From Flavipsychrobacter sp. (GTDB taxonomy: Bacteria > Bacteroidota > Bacteroidia > Chitinophagales > Chitinophagaceae), in the NCBI GenBank assembly GCA_016786565.1, contig JAEUVY010000074.1, positions 1-43,208 on the forward strand: 43,208 nt of DNA, given 5' to 3'. Below are positions 7,494 through 15,455 of this stretch, piece by piece (position 1 is the first letter of the stretch; every line of letters begins with the position of its first letter). Both the position numbers and the translations under genes were made by a program. The notes under the pieces are model-generated. The model was not told the DNA's origin. It made no database searches and was given only the letters and a program-made list of their open reading frames with translations.

Positions 7494-8307
7494 TTTACTG
7501 CTGACCCTGACACTGCTGCTGGGCGCCTGCAATAATGAAAAACCGGCAGAACAGGCCACTACCGAAACGGCACCCAGTGAGTCTGTTGTGGTACCAACCC
7601 CTATAGGCTACAACATAGTAAACCAGTATCCGCACGACCCGAAGGCGTTTACCGAAGGGTTGGAGTTTCATGACGGGTTTCTGTATGAGAGCGTGGGGCA
7701 GTATGGCGAATCGGATGTGCGTAAGGTGGAACTGACAACCGGCAAGGTGGTACAGTCTACCAAGATGGAAGCGCGCTACTTTGGCGAGGGATTGACGCTG
7801 CTGAACGGCAAGTTCTACCAGCTTACCTACCGCGAGGGTAAGGGCTTTATCTATAACGCCAAGACATTGAAACAGGAAGGCACATTCCCCTTCCCCACAC
7901 AGGAAGGCTGGGGCATGACCAACAATGGCACCCACCTGATCTTTAACGATGGCGGCAACATACTGTATTTTATGGACCCTGCGAGCGGCAACATAGTAAA
8001 ACAACTGGCCGTGACGGATGAACGTGGCCCGGTGTACCGCATCAACGAAATGGAGCTGATAAGGGGCTTCATCTATGCGAACCAATGGCAACTGGACCTG
8101 CTGCTGAAAATAGATACGGCAACCGGCAAGGTGGTGGGCCGTGTGGACCTTAGCGGCCTGCGCCAGCAGACAGGCATCCCGCCACTGTCGGGCGATGAAG
8201 ACGCGCCTGAGGTGCTGAACGGTATTGCATATGACGCTACCGGCAACCGGATCTTCATAACGGGCAAGAACTGGCCCAAGCTCCTCGAAGTGAAACTGGA
8301 TAACTAA
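7471..8307 (+). CDS. Glutaminyl-peptide cyclotransferase, plant/bacterial beta-propeller type (lipoprotein)
   Basis: Cyclises N-terminal Gln (and less efficiently Glu) of peptides to pyroglutamate. The 278-residue protein starts MTLHKRYSLLLTLTLLLGAC, a lipoprotein signal with Cys20 as the lipidated residue, so it acts in the envelope. The mature region begins at about residue 45 with YPHDPKAFTEGLEFHDG, continues with ESVGQYGESDVRKVEL, FGEGLTLL and GWGMTNNGTHLIFNDG, and ends with VLNGIAYDATGNRIFITGKNWPKLLEVKL. These are the repeated Trp/Gly-rich blades and Glu positions typical of the Glu_cyclase_2 family (papaya type), not the zinc-dependent animal enzyme. It overlaps the preceding gene by 23 bp and converges with the antiporter gene, leaving 9 bp between stop codons. 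Confidence 0.88.
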   Translation: MTLHKRYSLLLTLTLLLGACNNEKPAEQATTETAPSESVVVPTPIGYNIVNQYPHDPKAFTEGLEFHDGFLYESVGQYGESDVRKVELTTGKVVQSTKMEARYFGEGLTLLNGKFYQLTYREGKGFIYNAKTLKQEGTFPFPTQEGWGMTNNGTHLIFNDGGNILYFMDPASGNIVKQLAVTDERGPVYRINEMELIRGFIYANQWQLDLLLKIDTATGKVVGRVDLSGLRQQTGIPPLSGDEDAPEVLNGIAYDATGNRIFITGKNWPKLLEVKLDN

Positions 8308-8316
8308 ACTTAAGGA

Positions 8317-9504
8317 TCAGGAAGCAGTGCCGTTAGATGGCTGGTTTCGACCGGCCACCATAGTGCCTACCATCATGATAAGTGCTGTTAGGACCACTAC
8401 CTGAATGACCAATCCGCGGGAGATGACGGGAACAGTGGCCGCTGCGGGGATGGAGAGAAACAGCAGGACCGTGATAAGGCCCCGTGGGGCTATGAACAAC
8501 AACGGCAAAACCGGCAAACGCAATAGCCGCAGGAACAAGGCACGGATGGCAAAGATGGCCGCAACAAGGCCAAGCGCAACCGCCAGCGAGCCGGTATCAA
8601 TAAGCTCGGAAACATTGATGGTATAGCCGAACAAAAGAAAGAACGAGGCGCGTGTGAGGAATGCAAGTTCGGTGACAAGCTCGCCAAATTTGTGCACCTG
8701 CACCTTGAGGGCGCGGGGATCGAGCCGGCTGAAAATGCTGATACCCGAGAGCTTGCCCACGTTGCCGAGGAACAAGCCCAGCAACAGGATGAAAATGAGG
8801 CCGGGCAAGTGGTATACCTTGCTGAGGGCATATATGAGCACTATGAGCAGCACGATGGGAATGAACTTGACATGGTGATCTATCTTGCGGAGTAAGAATG
8901 CCAGACCGATAGTGGCAACAAAGGAGACCAGCACCATGACCAAAAGCTGCCCCCCAAAGTGAAGGAATGCCCAGCCGTTGATGACCTCGTTGGCGACGAC
9001 AAAGTTGAACAACACCACACCCAGGATGTCTGAGAGGCTGCTTTCGTAGACCACAAATTCGTTGTGAGCCCTACTGAGCGCGCGTGCAGTGGGTATGGCA
9101 ACCGCACTGCTGATGACCGCCAGCGGCACCATGTTGATGACGAGGCTGCGGAATGAGCCCTGCCCCATTGAGAATAGCAATGCGGCGCCGGCGAAGACCA
9201 TAACCACCATGGGCAGCGCGGCCATATAGGTGGCCTTCCTGACCACAGCCACCTTTTCGGGCGCCACTTCCAGCTCCAGCGCACCTTCAAGCACAATAAG
9301 TATGAGGCCGACGGTGCCGAGCACGGGTAGCGCCACCGTGAGATCGGGCAGGGAAATGTGCAGCCACCTGAGTACGTACTGAACGGAGAGCCCAAGGGCT
9401 AACAACAGGATGACAGAGGGTATGCGTGTTTTACCGGCTGTAACATCGAACAGGTAGGCAATGAGCAGCAGGCTGCACAACGATATGATGATGGCGGTTG
9501 TCAA
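8317..9504 (-). CDS. Cation:proton antiporter (CPA superfamily)
   Basis: A 395-residue, very hydrophobic protein with about 11-12 membrane helices and no C-terminal TrkA/USP domain. It should exchange Na+ or K+ for protons across the inner membrane. GTVGLILIVLEGALELEVAP (about residues 63-82) and VVYESSLSDILGVVLFNFVVA (about 150-170) correspond to the helices bearing the family's acidic ion-binding residues; the latter parallels the ESxxxD motif of NhaP-like proteins. FIAPRGLITVLLFLS near residue 340 is another family hallmark. The start is TTG at 9504 (MTTAIIISLCSLLL); no in-frame ATG occurs before the first helices, and a TATCTTTA element sits 6 bp upstream. Ion specificity cannot be read from sequence. 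Confidence 0.87.
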   Translation of the reverse strand: MTTAIIISLCSLLLIAYLFDVTAGKTRIPSVILLLALGLSVQYVLRWLHISLPDLTVALPVLGTVGLILIVLEGALELEVAPEKVAVVRKATYMAALPMVVMVFAGAALLFSMGQGSFRSLVINMVPLAVISSAVAIPTARALSRAHNEFVVYESSLSDILGVVLFNFVVANEVINGWAFLHFGGQLLVMVLVSFVATIGLAFLLRKIDHHVKFIPIVLLIVLIYALSKVYHLPGLIFILLLGLFLGNVGKLSGISIFSRLDPRALKVQVHKFGELVTELAFLTRASFFLLFGYTINVSELIDTGSLAVALGLVAAIFAIRALFLRLLRLPVLPLLFIAPRGLITVLLFLSIPAAATVPVISRGLVIQVVVLTALIMMVGTMVAGRNQPSNGTAS

Positions 9505-9510
9505 TATGTT

Positions 9511-9518
9511 TAAAGATA
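9511..9518 (-). promoter_or_regulatory. -7 element of the antiporter gene
   Basis: TATCTTTA on the minus strand, 6 bp from the TTG start codon at 9504. The short spacing supports the TTG as the true start and predicts a leaderless mRNA. Confidence 0.5.
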
Positions 9519-9573
9519 AGAAATTGCGCCCTTATGCAGGCGGCCGGAGCTGTTAAAATAACCTGAAACAAAA

Positions 9574-9595
9574 AGGCCCCACGTTTGTGAGGCCT
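9574..9595 (-). terminator. Intrinsic terminator of the Old Yellow Enzyme gene
   Basis: On the minus strand AGGCCTCAC pairs with GTGGGGCCT across the loop AAAC, with one mismatch, followed by TTTTGTTTC. It lies about 100 bp past the stop at 9696 and ahead of the antiporter start, separating the two transcripts. Confidence 0.75.
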
Positions 9596-9695
9596 CTTGT
9601 TTGCAGGATCATGTACCCATCATTTGCACGTTCATCTGTTAGTCATCGGTTCTTCTGTTTCGTTCGTCATCAGCACAGGGTACACTATAGCAATG

Positions 9696-10766
9696 TTATT
9701 GATGCACTGCGTAGGTGTTGTAACCCTCGGCGCCAGGCGTAAAGAATGTTGCAGGATCGGGAGGCGTCAACTCGATACCAGACTTCATGCGGTGCACGAG
9801 ATCGGGATTGGAGATGAACGGATTGCCGAAGGAGACCAGGTCGCAGGCATTTGCCTCAATGTCTGATGAAGCACGGTCAGCAGTGTAGCCGGCGTTGAGC
9901 ATGAGGGTACCATTGAACGCCTTGCGCATCTTTGGTATCATATCCTTGGGCATAGCGTAAGTAACAAGGTGCAGGTATACCAGGCCCAGGCTGCTGAGTC
10001 CTTCTGTTAGCATGAGGTATTGCGCCTCTTCAGTTGCATCAGGTGTGATACCGTTGTACGGGTTGAACGGAGACAGACGGATGCCTACTTTGTCGGCACC
10101 AATTGCTGCTACCAATGCGGCTGCGAGTTCCAACACAAAACGGTTGCGGTTCTCGGGGCTACCACCGTACTGATCGGTGCGCTGGTTGGATGAGGGGCTG
10201 AGGAACTGCATAGGCAGGTAGCCGTTTGCAGCATGGATCTCTATGCCGTCCAGACCCGCAGCTACAGCCAGCTTTGCGCTGTGAACATACTCGGCTATGA
10301 GTGCAGGTATCCCGGCAGTTCGTATCTCTTCAGGAACAGGATGTGCCTGCATCTGATGCGTGTCGGTCCACATAGTACCATCGGCAGCTATAGGCGACGG
10401 GGCCACCACTTTGGCGCCGGCAGGCATGTTGTATGCATGGGCTATACGACCGGTATGCATGAGCTGCATAAATATCTTGCCGCTTTTGGCGTGTACTGCA
10501 TCGGCAATGTTTTTCCAACCGGCAGCCTGCTCGTCTGTGAAACAGCCGGGAATGCGCGAATAGCCCAAGCCGTTGGCGGAAGGTGCAACGCCCTCGGTGA
10601 TGATAAGGCCGGCGCCGGCACGGTCGGCATAGTATTGTGTCATGAGGTCGTTGGGCAGGTTGCCTATGGCACGGCTACGTGTCATGGGTGCCATTACTAC
10701 CCTGTTGGCGAGACTGATCTTTCCCAAGGTGTATGGGCTGAAGAGTACTGATTGTTCTATTGTCAT
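9696..10766 (-). CDS. Old Yellow Enzyme family alkene reductase (NADH:flavin oxidoreductase)
   Basis: FMN enzyme reducing activated C=C bonds (enones, sometimes nitro compounds) with NAD(P)H. From MTIEQSVLFSPYTLG at 10766 the protein is 356 residues, the usual length. Motifs in order: the FMN-binding N-terminus LANRVVMAPMTRSRA, ADRAGAGLIITEG, MQLMHTGRIAH, and DGIEIHAANGYLPMQFL with the His and Asn that bind substrate in OYE. Then QRTDQYGGSPENRNRF and, near the end, FGNPFISNPDLVHRM. A longer frame begins at 10793, but that ATG would sit 1 bp from the TAATTTTG promoter element, so the inner start is preferred. It resembles NemA/XenA-type enzymes. It is divergent from the PAS-domain gene, and the shared region holds two near-palindromes. 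Confidence 0.9.
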   Translation of the reverse strand: MTIEQSVLFSPYTLGKISLANRVVMAPMTRSRAIGNLPNDLMTQYYADRAGAGLIITEGVAPSANGLGYSRIPGCFTDEQAAGWKNIADAVHAKSGKIFMQLMHTGRIAHAYNMPAGAKVVAPSPIAADGTMWTDTHQMQAHPVPEEIRTAGIPALIAEYVHSAKLAVAAGLDGIEIHAANGYLPMQFLSPSSNQRTDQYGGSPENRNRFVLELAAALVAAIGADKVGIRLSPFNPYNGITPDATEEAQYLMLTEGLSSLGLVYLHLVTYAMPKDMIPKMRKAFNGTLMLNAGYTADRASSDIEANACDLVSFGNPFISNPDLVHRMKSGIELTPPDPATFFTPGAEGYNTYAVHQ

Positions 10767-10779
10767 TGGTTGTGTTTTT

Positions 10780-10802
10780 AAATGTATGTACATGCAAAAT
10801 TA
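10780..10802 (-). promoter_or_regulatory. Promoter element with overlapping near-palindrome upstream of the alkene reductase
   Basis: TAATTTTG (10795-10802, minus strand) is a -7 candidate 28 bp before the chosen start. Directly downstream TGCATGTACATACA is 12/14 self-complementary about TGTACA and overlaps the expected transcription start, a position where a repressor could act. Confidence 0.4.
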
Positions 10803-10883
10803 TGAAGGATTGATATCCGCGACTATTGAAAAACAAAATAGGGTGATGTGAAAAACCGAGGTGGTGTTCAAAGGAAAATGCGT

Positions 10884-10899
10884 TAATACACATGTATTA
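10884..10899. promoter_or_regulatory. Palindrome TAATACA-CA-TGTATTA, possible operator
   Basis: Perfect 7-bp arms (10884-10890 and 10893-10899) around a 2-bp centre, in the gap between the divergent alkene reductase and PAS genes. The size and symmetry suit a dimeric regulator. The rest of the gap (10803-11046) is AT-rich; a TATTTTTG at 10964-10971 is a second possible promoter for the plus-strand gene. Confidence 0.4.
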
Positions 10900-11046
10900 G
10901 CATGCCTGCGGAATATATGCATGACACTACTTACACTAGCAGCAAACAAGGCACCACGTTAAGTATTTTTGTCGCTTGCTCTCTGGAAAATTATCAGAGA
11001 CTATGGAATTATACATTAATATATATTCAAACAACTACTTAAACAG

Positions 11047-11054
11047 TAACTTTA
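11047..11054 (+). promoter_or_regulatory. Candidate -7 element of the PAS-GAF-PAS gene
   Basis: TAACTTTA, 24 bp before the ATG at 11079. A competing TATTTTTG lies farther upstream at 10964-10971. Confidence 0.4.
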
Positions 11055-11078
11055 TAGTAGAACATTTACACTCTTAAT

Positions 11079-12578
11079 ATGAAAACTCAAACTGAAGAGC
11101 TTGCTGTGTCGGAGAATAGGTATAAGATCTTGCTGGAGTCGCTCAATGGCATTGTTTGGGAGGCTGATAGAAAATCGATGGTTTTTGACTTCGTGAGTAA
11201 GAATGCCATATCAATTTTGGGGTATACGCCTGAGGAATGGATGGGCACCGAGAATTTCTGCCTCAATCATGTCTATCCTGACGACATGGAAATGGTCAAA
11301 TCTTTCTATTATTTCGGAGGGGATACTGATACCTATGATCTTGAATTCAGGATGATGCATAAAGACGGGAGCGTTGTATGGCTGCGCAACACAACGTCAG
11401 TACTGAAGGGGAACGACGGAAGGGAACGGCTTAGCGGTATCATGATGGACATAACGCTGAACAAACTTCTGGCCGATCTGGAACAGCTGGAAAAGCAGGT
11501 GCTGGAAATGAATGCCGAACCAAACGCTGAGCTGGACAGGATCTTACATTTCCACACGAGCGGAATAGAACGCCTCTTCCCTGCGATGAAATGTTCGGTG
11601 TTGCGGATATCGAACGGCAAGGCCTACAACTGGGCATCACCATCGCTACCGGAAGGATATGTAAAAGCGATCAACGAATTAACCATAGGGCAGAATCGAG
11701 GATCTTGCGGGACTGCGGCCTTCCTTAATAAGCGAGTGATCGCAACAGACATTGAACATGATGAACGCTGGGCTGACTTCAAAGACCTGGCAATGGGGTA
11801 TGGGTTGCGGGCGTGCTGGTCTCAACCAATCGTAAACTCTAAAGGTGCTGTGGTAGCGACATTTGCGATGTACTACACTACGGTGAAAACGCCGAACGAG
11901 ATGGAGTTGTCGATCATTGACAGATCAGCGTCGCTGATGCAGGTGATCATTGAGAATAAACGGTATGCCGCGACCATTAGCGAAATGAACCTGATGGCAT
12001 CGCAAGCCCAGGAGCTTGCCAATTTCGGAACGTGGCAGTGGGATATGGCGTCTGAACGTTTACTGTGGTCGGACGAACTGTACAGGATATATGGTCTGGA
12101 CAGCAACACCTTTGTGCCGAGCTACGAAAACTACCTTTCAAAAATACATGACGAAGACAGGGAACGAGTGCGTGCCGCAATGGGAAAAGCTATAGAGGAG
12201 AAGAAAGAAATAGCGTTTGAGGAGCGGATAGTGCGTCCAAGCGGCGAGGTGCGCTGCTTACAATCCTGGTTGCGGGTGATGAAAGATGACAAGGGAAATA
12301 TGGTGAAGCTGGTGGGTGCCTGCCTTGACGTGACGCGTGCGAAAGAATCGTCGAGGAAGATGCAGGAAATTGCCTGGCAGCAATCGCATGTTGTGCGGGC
12401 GCCGCTGGCACGCATCCTGGGGCTTGTGCAGCTATTGCAGGATGGGGTGCAACGCAATGAAGTGGAAGACTTTGATCTGTATAATTCTATTGTACAGTCG
12501 GCAAATGAGTTGGACGTGATCATTCGTAAGATATCTGAAACGACCTACGACACGCCAGAGAGCCAGAGTCTTTCTTAA
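11079..12578 (+). CDS. PAS-GAF-PAS sensory protein ending in a histidine-kinase dimerisation segment without an ATPase domain
   Basis: A 499-residue soluble protein with no signal peptide or membrane helix. Residues about 12-127 form a PAS domain (YKILLESLNGIVWEAD, ILGYTPEEWMG, HKDGSVVWLRNTTSV). Residues about 150-300 form a GAF domain (GSCGTAAFLNKRVIATDIE, ACWSQPIVNSKGAVVATFAMYY). Residues about 310-425 form a second PAS (FGTWQWDMASERLLWSDELYRIYGL, LVGACLDVTRAK). It ends in WQQSHVVRAPLARILGLVQLL, an H-box-like motif with His437 and then Arg-x-Pro-Leu, and a second helix up to about residue 485. The catalytic N, G1 and G2 boxes of a kinase are absent and the protein stops 62 residues after the His. 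I recall similar C-termini in Bacteroidota PAS proteins. It may dimerise or act with a separate kinase; the output is unknown. Confidence 0.85.
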   Translation: MKTQTEELAVSENRYKILLESLNGIVWEADRKSMVFDFVSKNAISILGYTPEEWMGTENFCLNHVYPDDMEMVKSFYYFGGDTDTYDLEFRMMHKDGSVVWLRNTTSVLKGNDGRERLSGIMMDITLNKLLADLEQLEKQVLEMNAEPNAELDRILHFHTSGIERLFPAMKCSVLRISNGKAYNWASPSLPEGYVKAINELTIGQNRGSCGTAAFLNKRVIATDIEHDERWADFKDLAMGYGLRACWSQPIVNSKGAVVATFAMYYTTVKTPNEMELSIIDRSASLMQVIIENKRYAATISEMNLMASQAQELANFGTWQWDMASERLLWSDELYRIYGLDSNTFVPSYENYLSKIHDEDRERVRAAMGKAIEEKKEIAFEERIVRPSGEVRCLQSWLRVMKDDKGNMVKLVGACLDVTRAKESSRKMQEIAWQQSHVVRAPLARILGLVQLLQDGVQRNEVEDFDLYNSIVQSANELDVIIRKISETTYDTPESQSLS

Positions 12579-12597
12579 GAACCGGAATAACTTGCGG

Positions 12598-12605
12598 TAT
12601 CTTTG
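12598..12605 (+). promoter_or_regulatory. -7 element of the PH-like membrane protein gene
   Basis: TATCTTTG, exact consensus, 21 bp before the ATG at 12627 and 20 bp after the stop codon of the PAS gene. It makes the following gene an independent transcription unit. Confidence 0.6.
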
Positions 12606-12626
12606 ACTATCGCAAAAAATACAAAC

Positions 12627-13148
12627 ATGACTACCTATAAAACCACGACCGACATGCCGGCGTCGGTGATCATACCAGGGTTCATTGCAGTAATGATAAT
12701 TGTCACTGCTGTGACCGGCTATAAAAGCATTGGCGAAATGGAAGGCAGTCCTGCAACAATTGTAGCCTTCATAGGGCCGGTGCTGCTGACGGTAATGCTT
12801 GTTGCCTTCTGGCTGTACCGCCCGGAGGCAGTTACACTGACGGACGAAGCAGTTGTGGTGGATCGGAAAATATCGAAAATATCAATACCCTACTCGGATA
12901 TCGCGCAAATAATTCTGCCAGAGGCCAAGGACATGCGCTTTGCTGTGCGGACCTTTGGGAATGGAGGATTATTCGGATATACAGGGAAGTATTTCAAACA
13001 ACCATACGGGTCTATGACTTGGTATTGCAGCCAACGGAAAAACTATGTGCTGTTGGAGACATCGGCAGGTAAGAAGATTGTGGTTACACCAGATGAGCGG
13101 GACGCGATGGTAGATGAGTTGACAAGCAAAATAAATGCAACAAAGTAA
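12627..13148 (+). CDS. Small membrane protein with a PH-like (bPH) domain, function unknown
   Basis: A 173-residue protein from MTTYKTTTDMPASVI. A TTG farther upstream would place the start inside the promoter motif. Two membrane helices lie at about residues 10-35 and 45-65, followed by a cytoplasmic part of about 100 residues. That part contains PEAVTLTDEAVVVDRKISKISIPYSDIAQI, the pattern of bacterial PH-like domains in which a beta strand is followed by 'I.y.dI..I', and ends in KNYVLLETSAGKKIVVTPDERDAMVDEL. It resembles short DUF-type PH membrane proteins common in Bacteroidota. No catalytic residues are evident and no functional partner is suggested by the neighbours. Confidence 0.7.
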   Translation: MTTYKTTTDMPASVIIPGFIAVMIIVTAVTGYKSIGEMEGSPATIVAFIGPVLLTVMLVAFWLYRPEAVTLTDEAVVVDRKISKISIPYSDIAQIILPEAKDMRFAVRTFGNGGLFGYTGKYFKQPYGSMTWYCSQRKNYVLLETSAGKKIVVTPDERDAMVDELTSKINATK

Positions 13149-13297
13149 AAGACCGACGGCAACAGCCCAATGCCACTAAATGGCTCAAGAGATCAACTTG
13201 TTACCGACATAATCTAATGATATGGCGCTTCAATGGATACAATTCCATCTGTTGCAGTGCATCTGATAAATATTTTCTATTGGTAAAAATATTTTGG

Positions 13298-13305
13298 TAT
13301 TTTTG
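13298..13305 (+). promoter_or_regulatory. -7 element of the 299-residue T9SS cargo gene
   Basis: TATTTTTG, matching TAnnTTTG, 19 bp before the ATG at 13325. The 149 bp between the preceding stop and this element show nothing else. Confidence 0.5.
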
Positions 13306-13324
13306 TTAATGAAAATATACCCAT

Positions 13325-14224
13325 ATGAAAAATTTCATCAAAAACACTCTCATTGCGGGAGCATTGTGCCTTCCCGTGAGCAGTAACGCCCAATCTACGG
13401 GCAACAATCCGTGCATGGATGCCGGATATCTGGACACCAACATTGTGATCAACGGAGATTTCAGTGCAGGCAACACCGCCTTCACCACAACCTACGTGTA
13501 CTGCAGTTCTTACAACTGTTTGTTTCCGTATCACGATGAAGCGTACTCGGTAGGAACCGACGCGTTTTTTCTACACAAGTACTTTACCGGGCACGATCAC
13601 ACTACCGGAACGGGTAATTTCATGATTGTGAATGGTCAGGATAGTACGCTGCAAGTGTGGACTGAGACTCTGCCGGTGGTACCATCCAGCAATTATGTAT
13701 TCTCAATGTGGATCAGCGCCATGAACCTTTTACCTACCCCCGGAGCAGCTGTGCTGAAAGTGTTGGTGAACGGCACTTCTTTGGGAACAATGGCAATTCC
13801 AACAACAACAGGAACCTGGATCGAATATACCGGTACCTGGTATTCGGGAACCAGCACAACGGCAACGGTAAGTATAAAGGATGAGACGTCGGATTGGAAT
13901 GGTTTCGACTACGGGCTTGACGATATATCCTTCAGAAGGTGCAGTGTGAACATGCCCCCCAGTGCTACCAACGACAAGAAGATTAACAAAGTACATCTGT
14001 CGCCCAATCCATCAAATGGCATTGTATACATCGCCAACTGCCCTGAAGACGGCAACATAGATGTATATGACCCGATAGGACGGAAAGTACTATCGACCAA
14101 CGCCGGGAAACTTGCGGTAAATAAATTGGATCTGAGTGGTGTTGCGAACGGGCTTTACATTGTACAGATCAGTTCTGCCCTAAAGGAAATTAACCAGACA
14201 GAACGAATAGTGATAAACAGATAA
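13325..14224 (+). CDS. Secreted jelly-roll-like protein with T9SS type A sorting domain
   Basis: A 299-residue protein with a signal peptide (MKNFIKNTLIAGALCLPVSSNAQ, cleavage near residue 23). From about residue 37 the text NIVINGDFSAGNTAFTT, then QVWTETLPVVPSSNYVFSMWIS, VLKVLVNGTSLGTM, GTWIEYTGTWYSG and FDYGLDDISF has the layout of CBM4/9-like galactose-binding beta-sandwiches: NGDFE-type opening, W(I/V) strands, closing DDI.F. I infer a ligand-binding surface module, probably for carbohydrate. The last 78 residues, from about 222, are a T9SS type A domain (HLSPNPSNG, DVYDPIGRKVL, ANGLYIVQIS). A promoter element precedes it and a strong terminator follows, so it is monocistronic. Confidence 0.83.
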   Translation: MKNFIKNTLIAGALCLPVSSNAQSTGNNPCMDAGYLDTNIVINGDFSAGNTAFTTTYVYCSSYNCLFPYHDEAYSVGTDAFFLHKYFTGHDHTTGTGNFMIVNGQDSTLQVWTETLPVVPSSNYVFSMWISAMNLLPTPGAAVLKVLVNGTSLGTMAIPTTTGTWIEYTGTWYSGTSTTATVSIKDETSDWNGFDYGLDDISFRRCSVNMPPSATNDKKINKVHLSPNPSNGIVYIANCPEDGNIDVYDPIGRKVLSTNAGKLAVNKLDLSGVANGLYIVQISSALKEINQTERIVINR

Positions 14225-14240
14225 GTTCATCGATACAGGA

Positions 14241-14270
14241 AAAGCCGGTGACCACATCGCCGGCTTTTTT
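14241..14270 (+). terminator. Intrinsic terminator after the 299-residue T9SS cargo gene
   Basis: AAAGCCGG (14241-14248) pairs with CCGGCTTT (14260-14267), 11 nt apart, and the stem ends in a run of six T (14265-14270). It begins 17 bp after the stop codon. Confidence 0.85.
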
Positions 14271-14379
14271 ATACCCATGATCTCTGCCAGTACTCTCCGT
14301 CAAGCAATAAGAGTTGATAACTGGCCATACACAACAGGATCAATCACAGATTTTTCACTCACCCAAACTGTCCTTTGTA

Positions 14380-14387
14380 TATCTTTC
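14380..14387 (+). promoter_or_regulatory. -7 element of the DUF1801-like gene
   Basis: TATCTTTC, 7 bp before the ATG at 14395. One of the eight short-spaced promoter/start pairs in this window. Confidence 0.45.
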
Positions 14388-14394
14388 TAAATAA

Positions 14395-14823
14395 ATGAAT
14401 GTACACGCACAAATAGCCACCTATATATCCAGTTTGCCTGAGCCAAAACGACGGGACATGGTGACGCTGCATGAGCTGGTCAGTCGCATATCAGCAGGTA
14501 AGCGGCTGTGGTTCTTTGACGGGAAGGATGCTAACGACAAAACGGTGAGCAACCCTACAATCGGCTATGGCTTGTACACTATCCGGTACGCTAATGGATC
14601 GACCCGTGAGTTCTTCAGGGTGGGATTGAGCGCCAACAGCACGGGGATATCGGTGCACATAATGGGTATTAAAGACAAGACCTTTCTGCAGCAGACATAC
14701 GGAAAGGAACTGGGCAAAGCCACTGTGACGGGATATTGTATCAAGTTCAGAAAATTGCAGGATATAAAGATCGAGGTGCTGGCGGCAGCGATGCAGTATG
14801 CGTTGGATCTTCCGGGGGAGTAA
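14395..14823 (+). CDS. DUF1801-like protein
   Basis: A 142-residue cytoplasmic protein. KRRDMVTLHELVSRIS near the N-terminus, NPTIGYGLYTIRYANGSTREFFRVGLSANSTGISVHIMG in the middle and KELGKATVTGYCIKFRKLQDIKIEVLAAAM at the end match what I know of DUF1801/YdhG-type proteins, whose biochemical role is not established. Length is normal for the family. It probably forms its own transcript: a terminator precedes it and a TATCTTTC element lies 7 bp upstream. The following region is a repeat patch with genes on the opposite strand. Confidence 0.75.
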   Translation: MNVHAQIATYISSLPEPKRRDMVTLHELVSRISAGKRLWFFDGKDANDKTVSNPTIGYGLYTIRYANGSTREFFRVGLSANSTGISVHIMGIKDKTFLQQTYGKELGKATVTGYCIKFRKLQDIKIEVLAAAMQYALDLPGE

Positions 14824-14828
14824 CGGCA

Positions 14829-14991
14829 GCTCCTGCGGAGCACTTCGACGCAAGCGAGACGCGTCGTCCATTGGGTGCGGTTTTCGGCAATCTGGAGATA
14901 GCCAGCCGCTATGACGTAGTCGGAGACATACGCCAAACAAGTTTATGCAGACTACGTTGAGCAGAGAAGCGTGACGCTTCAACTAGTCGGG
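14829..14991. repeat. Short-repeat patch: GCTCC-GGAGC palindrome and partners
   Basis: GCTCCTGCGGAGC (14829-14841) is a perfect small hairpin, repeated with variant loops at 15456-15468 and 15506-15519. GAAGCGTGACGCTTC (14966-14980) is another perfect hairpin. CTTCAACTAGTCGGG (14977-14991) recurs as CTTCGACCAGTCGGG at 15543-15557. Together they suggest degenerate dispersed repeats around the small gene at 15033-15398. Confidence 0.6.
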
Positions 14992-15032
14992 TCGTTGTCC
15001 ATATCTGCCGTAACAGTTGAGACGGTAACAGA

Positions 15033-15398
15033 TCAGCGATCCGGAACAATTTTGAAATTCTCGTTTACGCTCAGAAAGTAGCAACAGGACGACTCACTAC
15101 TTTTGTTGCGATACGGGCGAACATCGGCAAGGTAGAGTTCTGACCGGCTGATCCGTATGAACATAAAATCGTCTACAACGCGGCGTGTAAAGTGATGATA
15201 TAGTGTATCGCTGCCCCGATAATGCAACAGAGGGCTCTGAAATTTTGCCGTGTCTTTAAATAGCTCGCGTACATCTATCAACGAATACTCGCGCTCTTTG
15301 TGACGAAAGAACTGAGCCTGTGCGATGGGGCACCAAAAGAGCATAATGCACAAAATGAGGGAAGTAATGCCCTCGATGTTGCGACTACATTGCATCAT
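15033..15398 (-). CDS. Small secreted protein, unknown function
   Basis: From MMQCSRNIEGITSLIL at 15398 the protein has 121 residues with a plausible signal peptide ending in CPIAQAQ (about residue 29). The reading frame extends farther upstream, to 15488, but that part translates the repeat patch. The mature part reads YSLIDVRELFKDTAKFQSP, then TRRVVDDFMFIRISRSELYLADVRPY and SCCYFLSVNENF, with an adjacent Cys pair. I recognise no family. It has no clear -7 element and is surrounded by short repeats, so it may be a lineage-specific gene. Coding status is likely but not certain. Confidence 0.5.
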   Translation of the reverse strand: MMQCSRNIEGITSLILCIMLFWCPIAQAQFFRHKEREYSLIDVRELFKDTAKFQSPLLHYRGSDTLYHHFTRRVVDDFMFIRISRSELYLADVRPYRNKSSESSCCYFLSVNENFKIVPDR

Positions 15399-15455
15399 GT
15401 AATTTACAGAGAATACGCGACATGATGGTTGGCCATTCGCCCGCGTGATCGGGTA

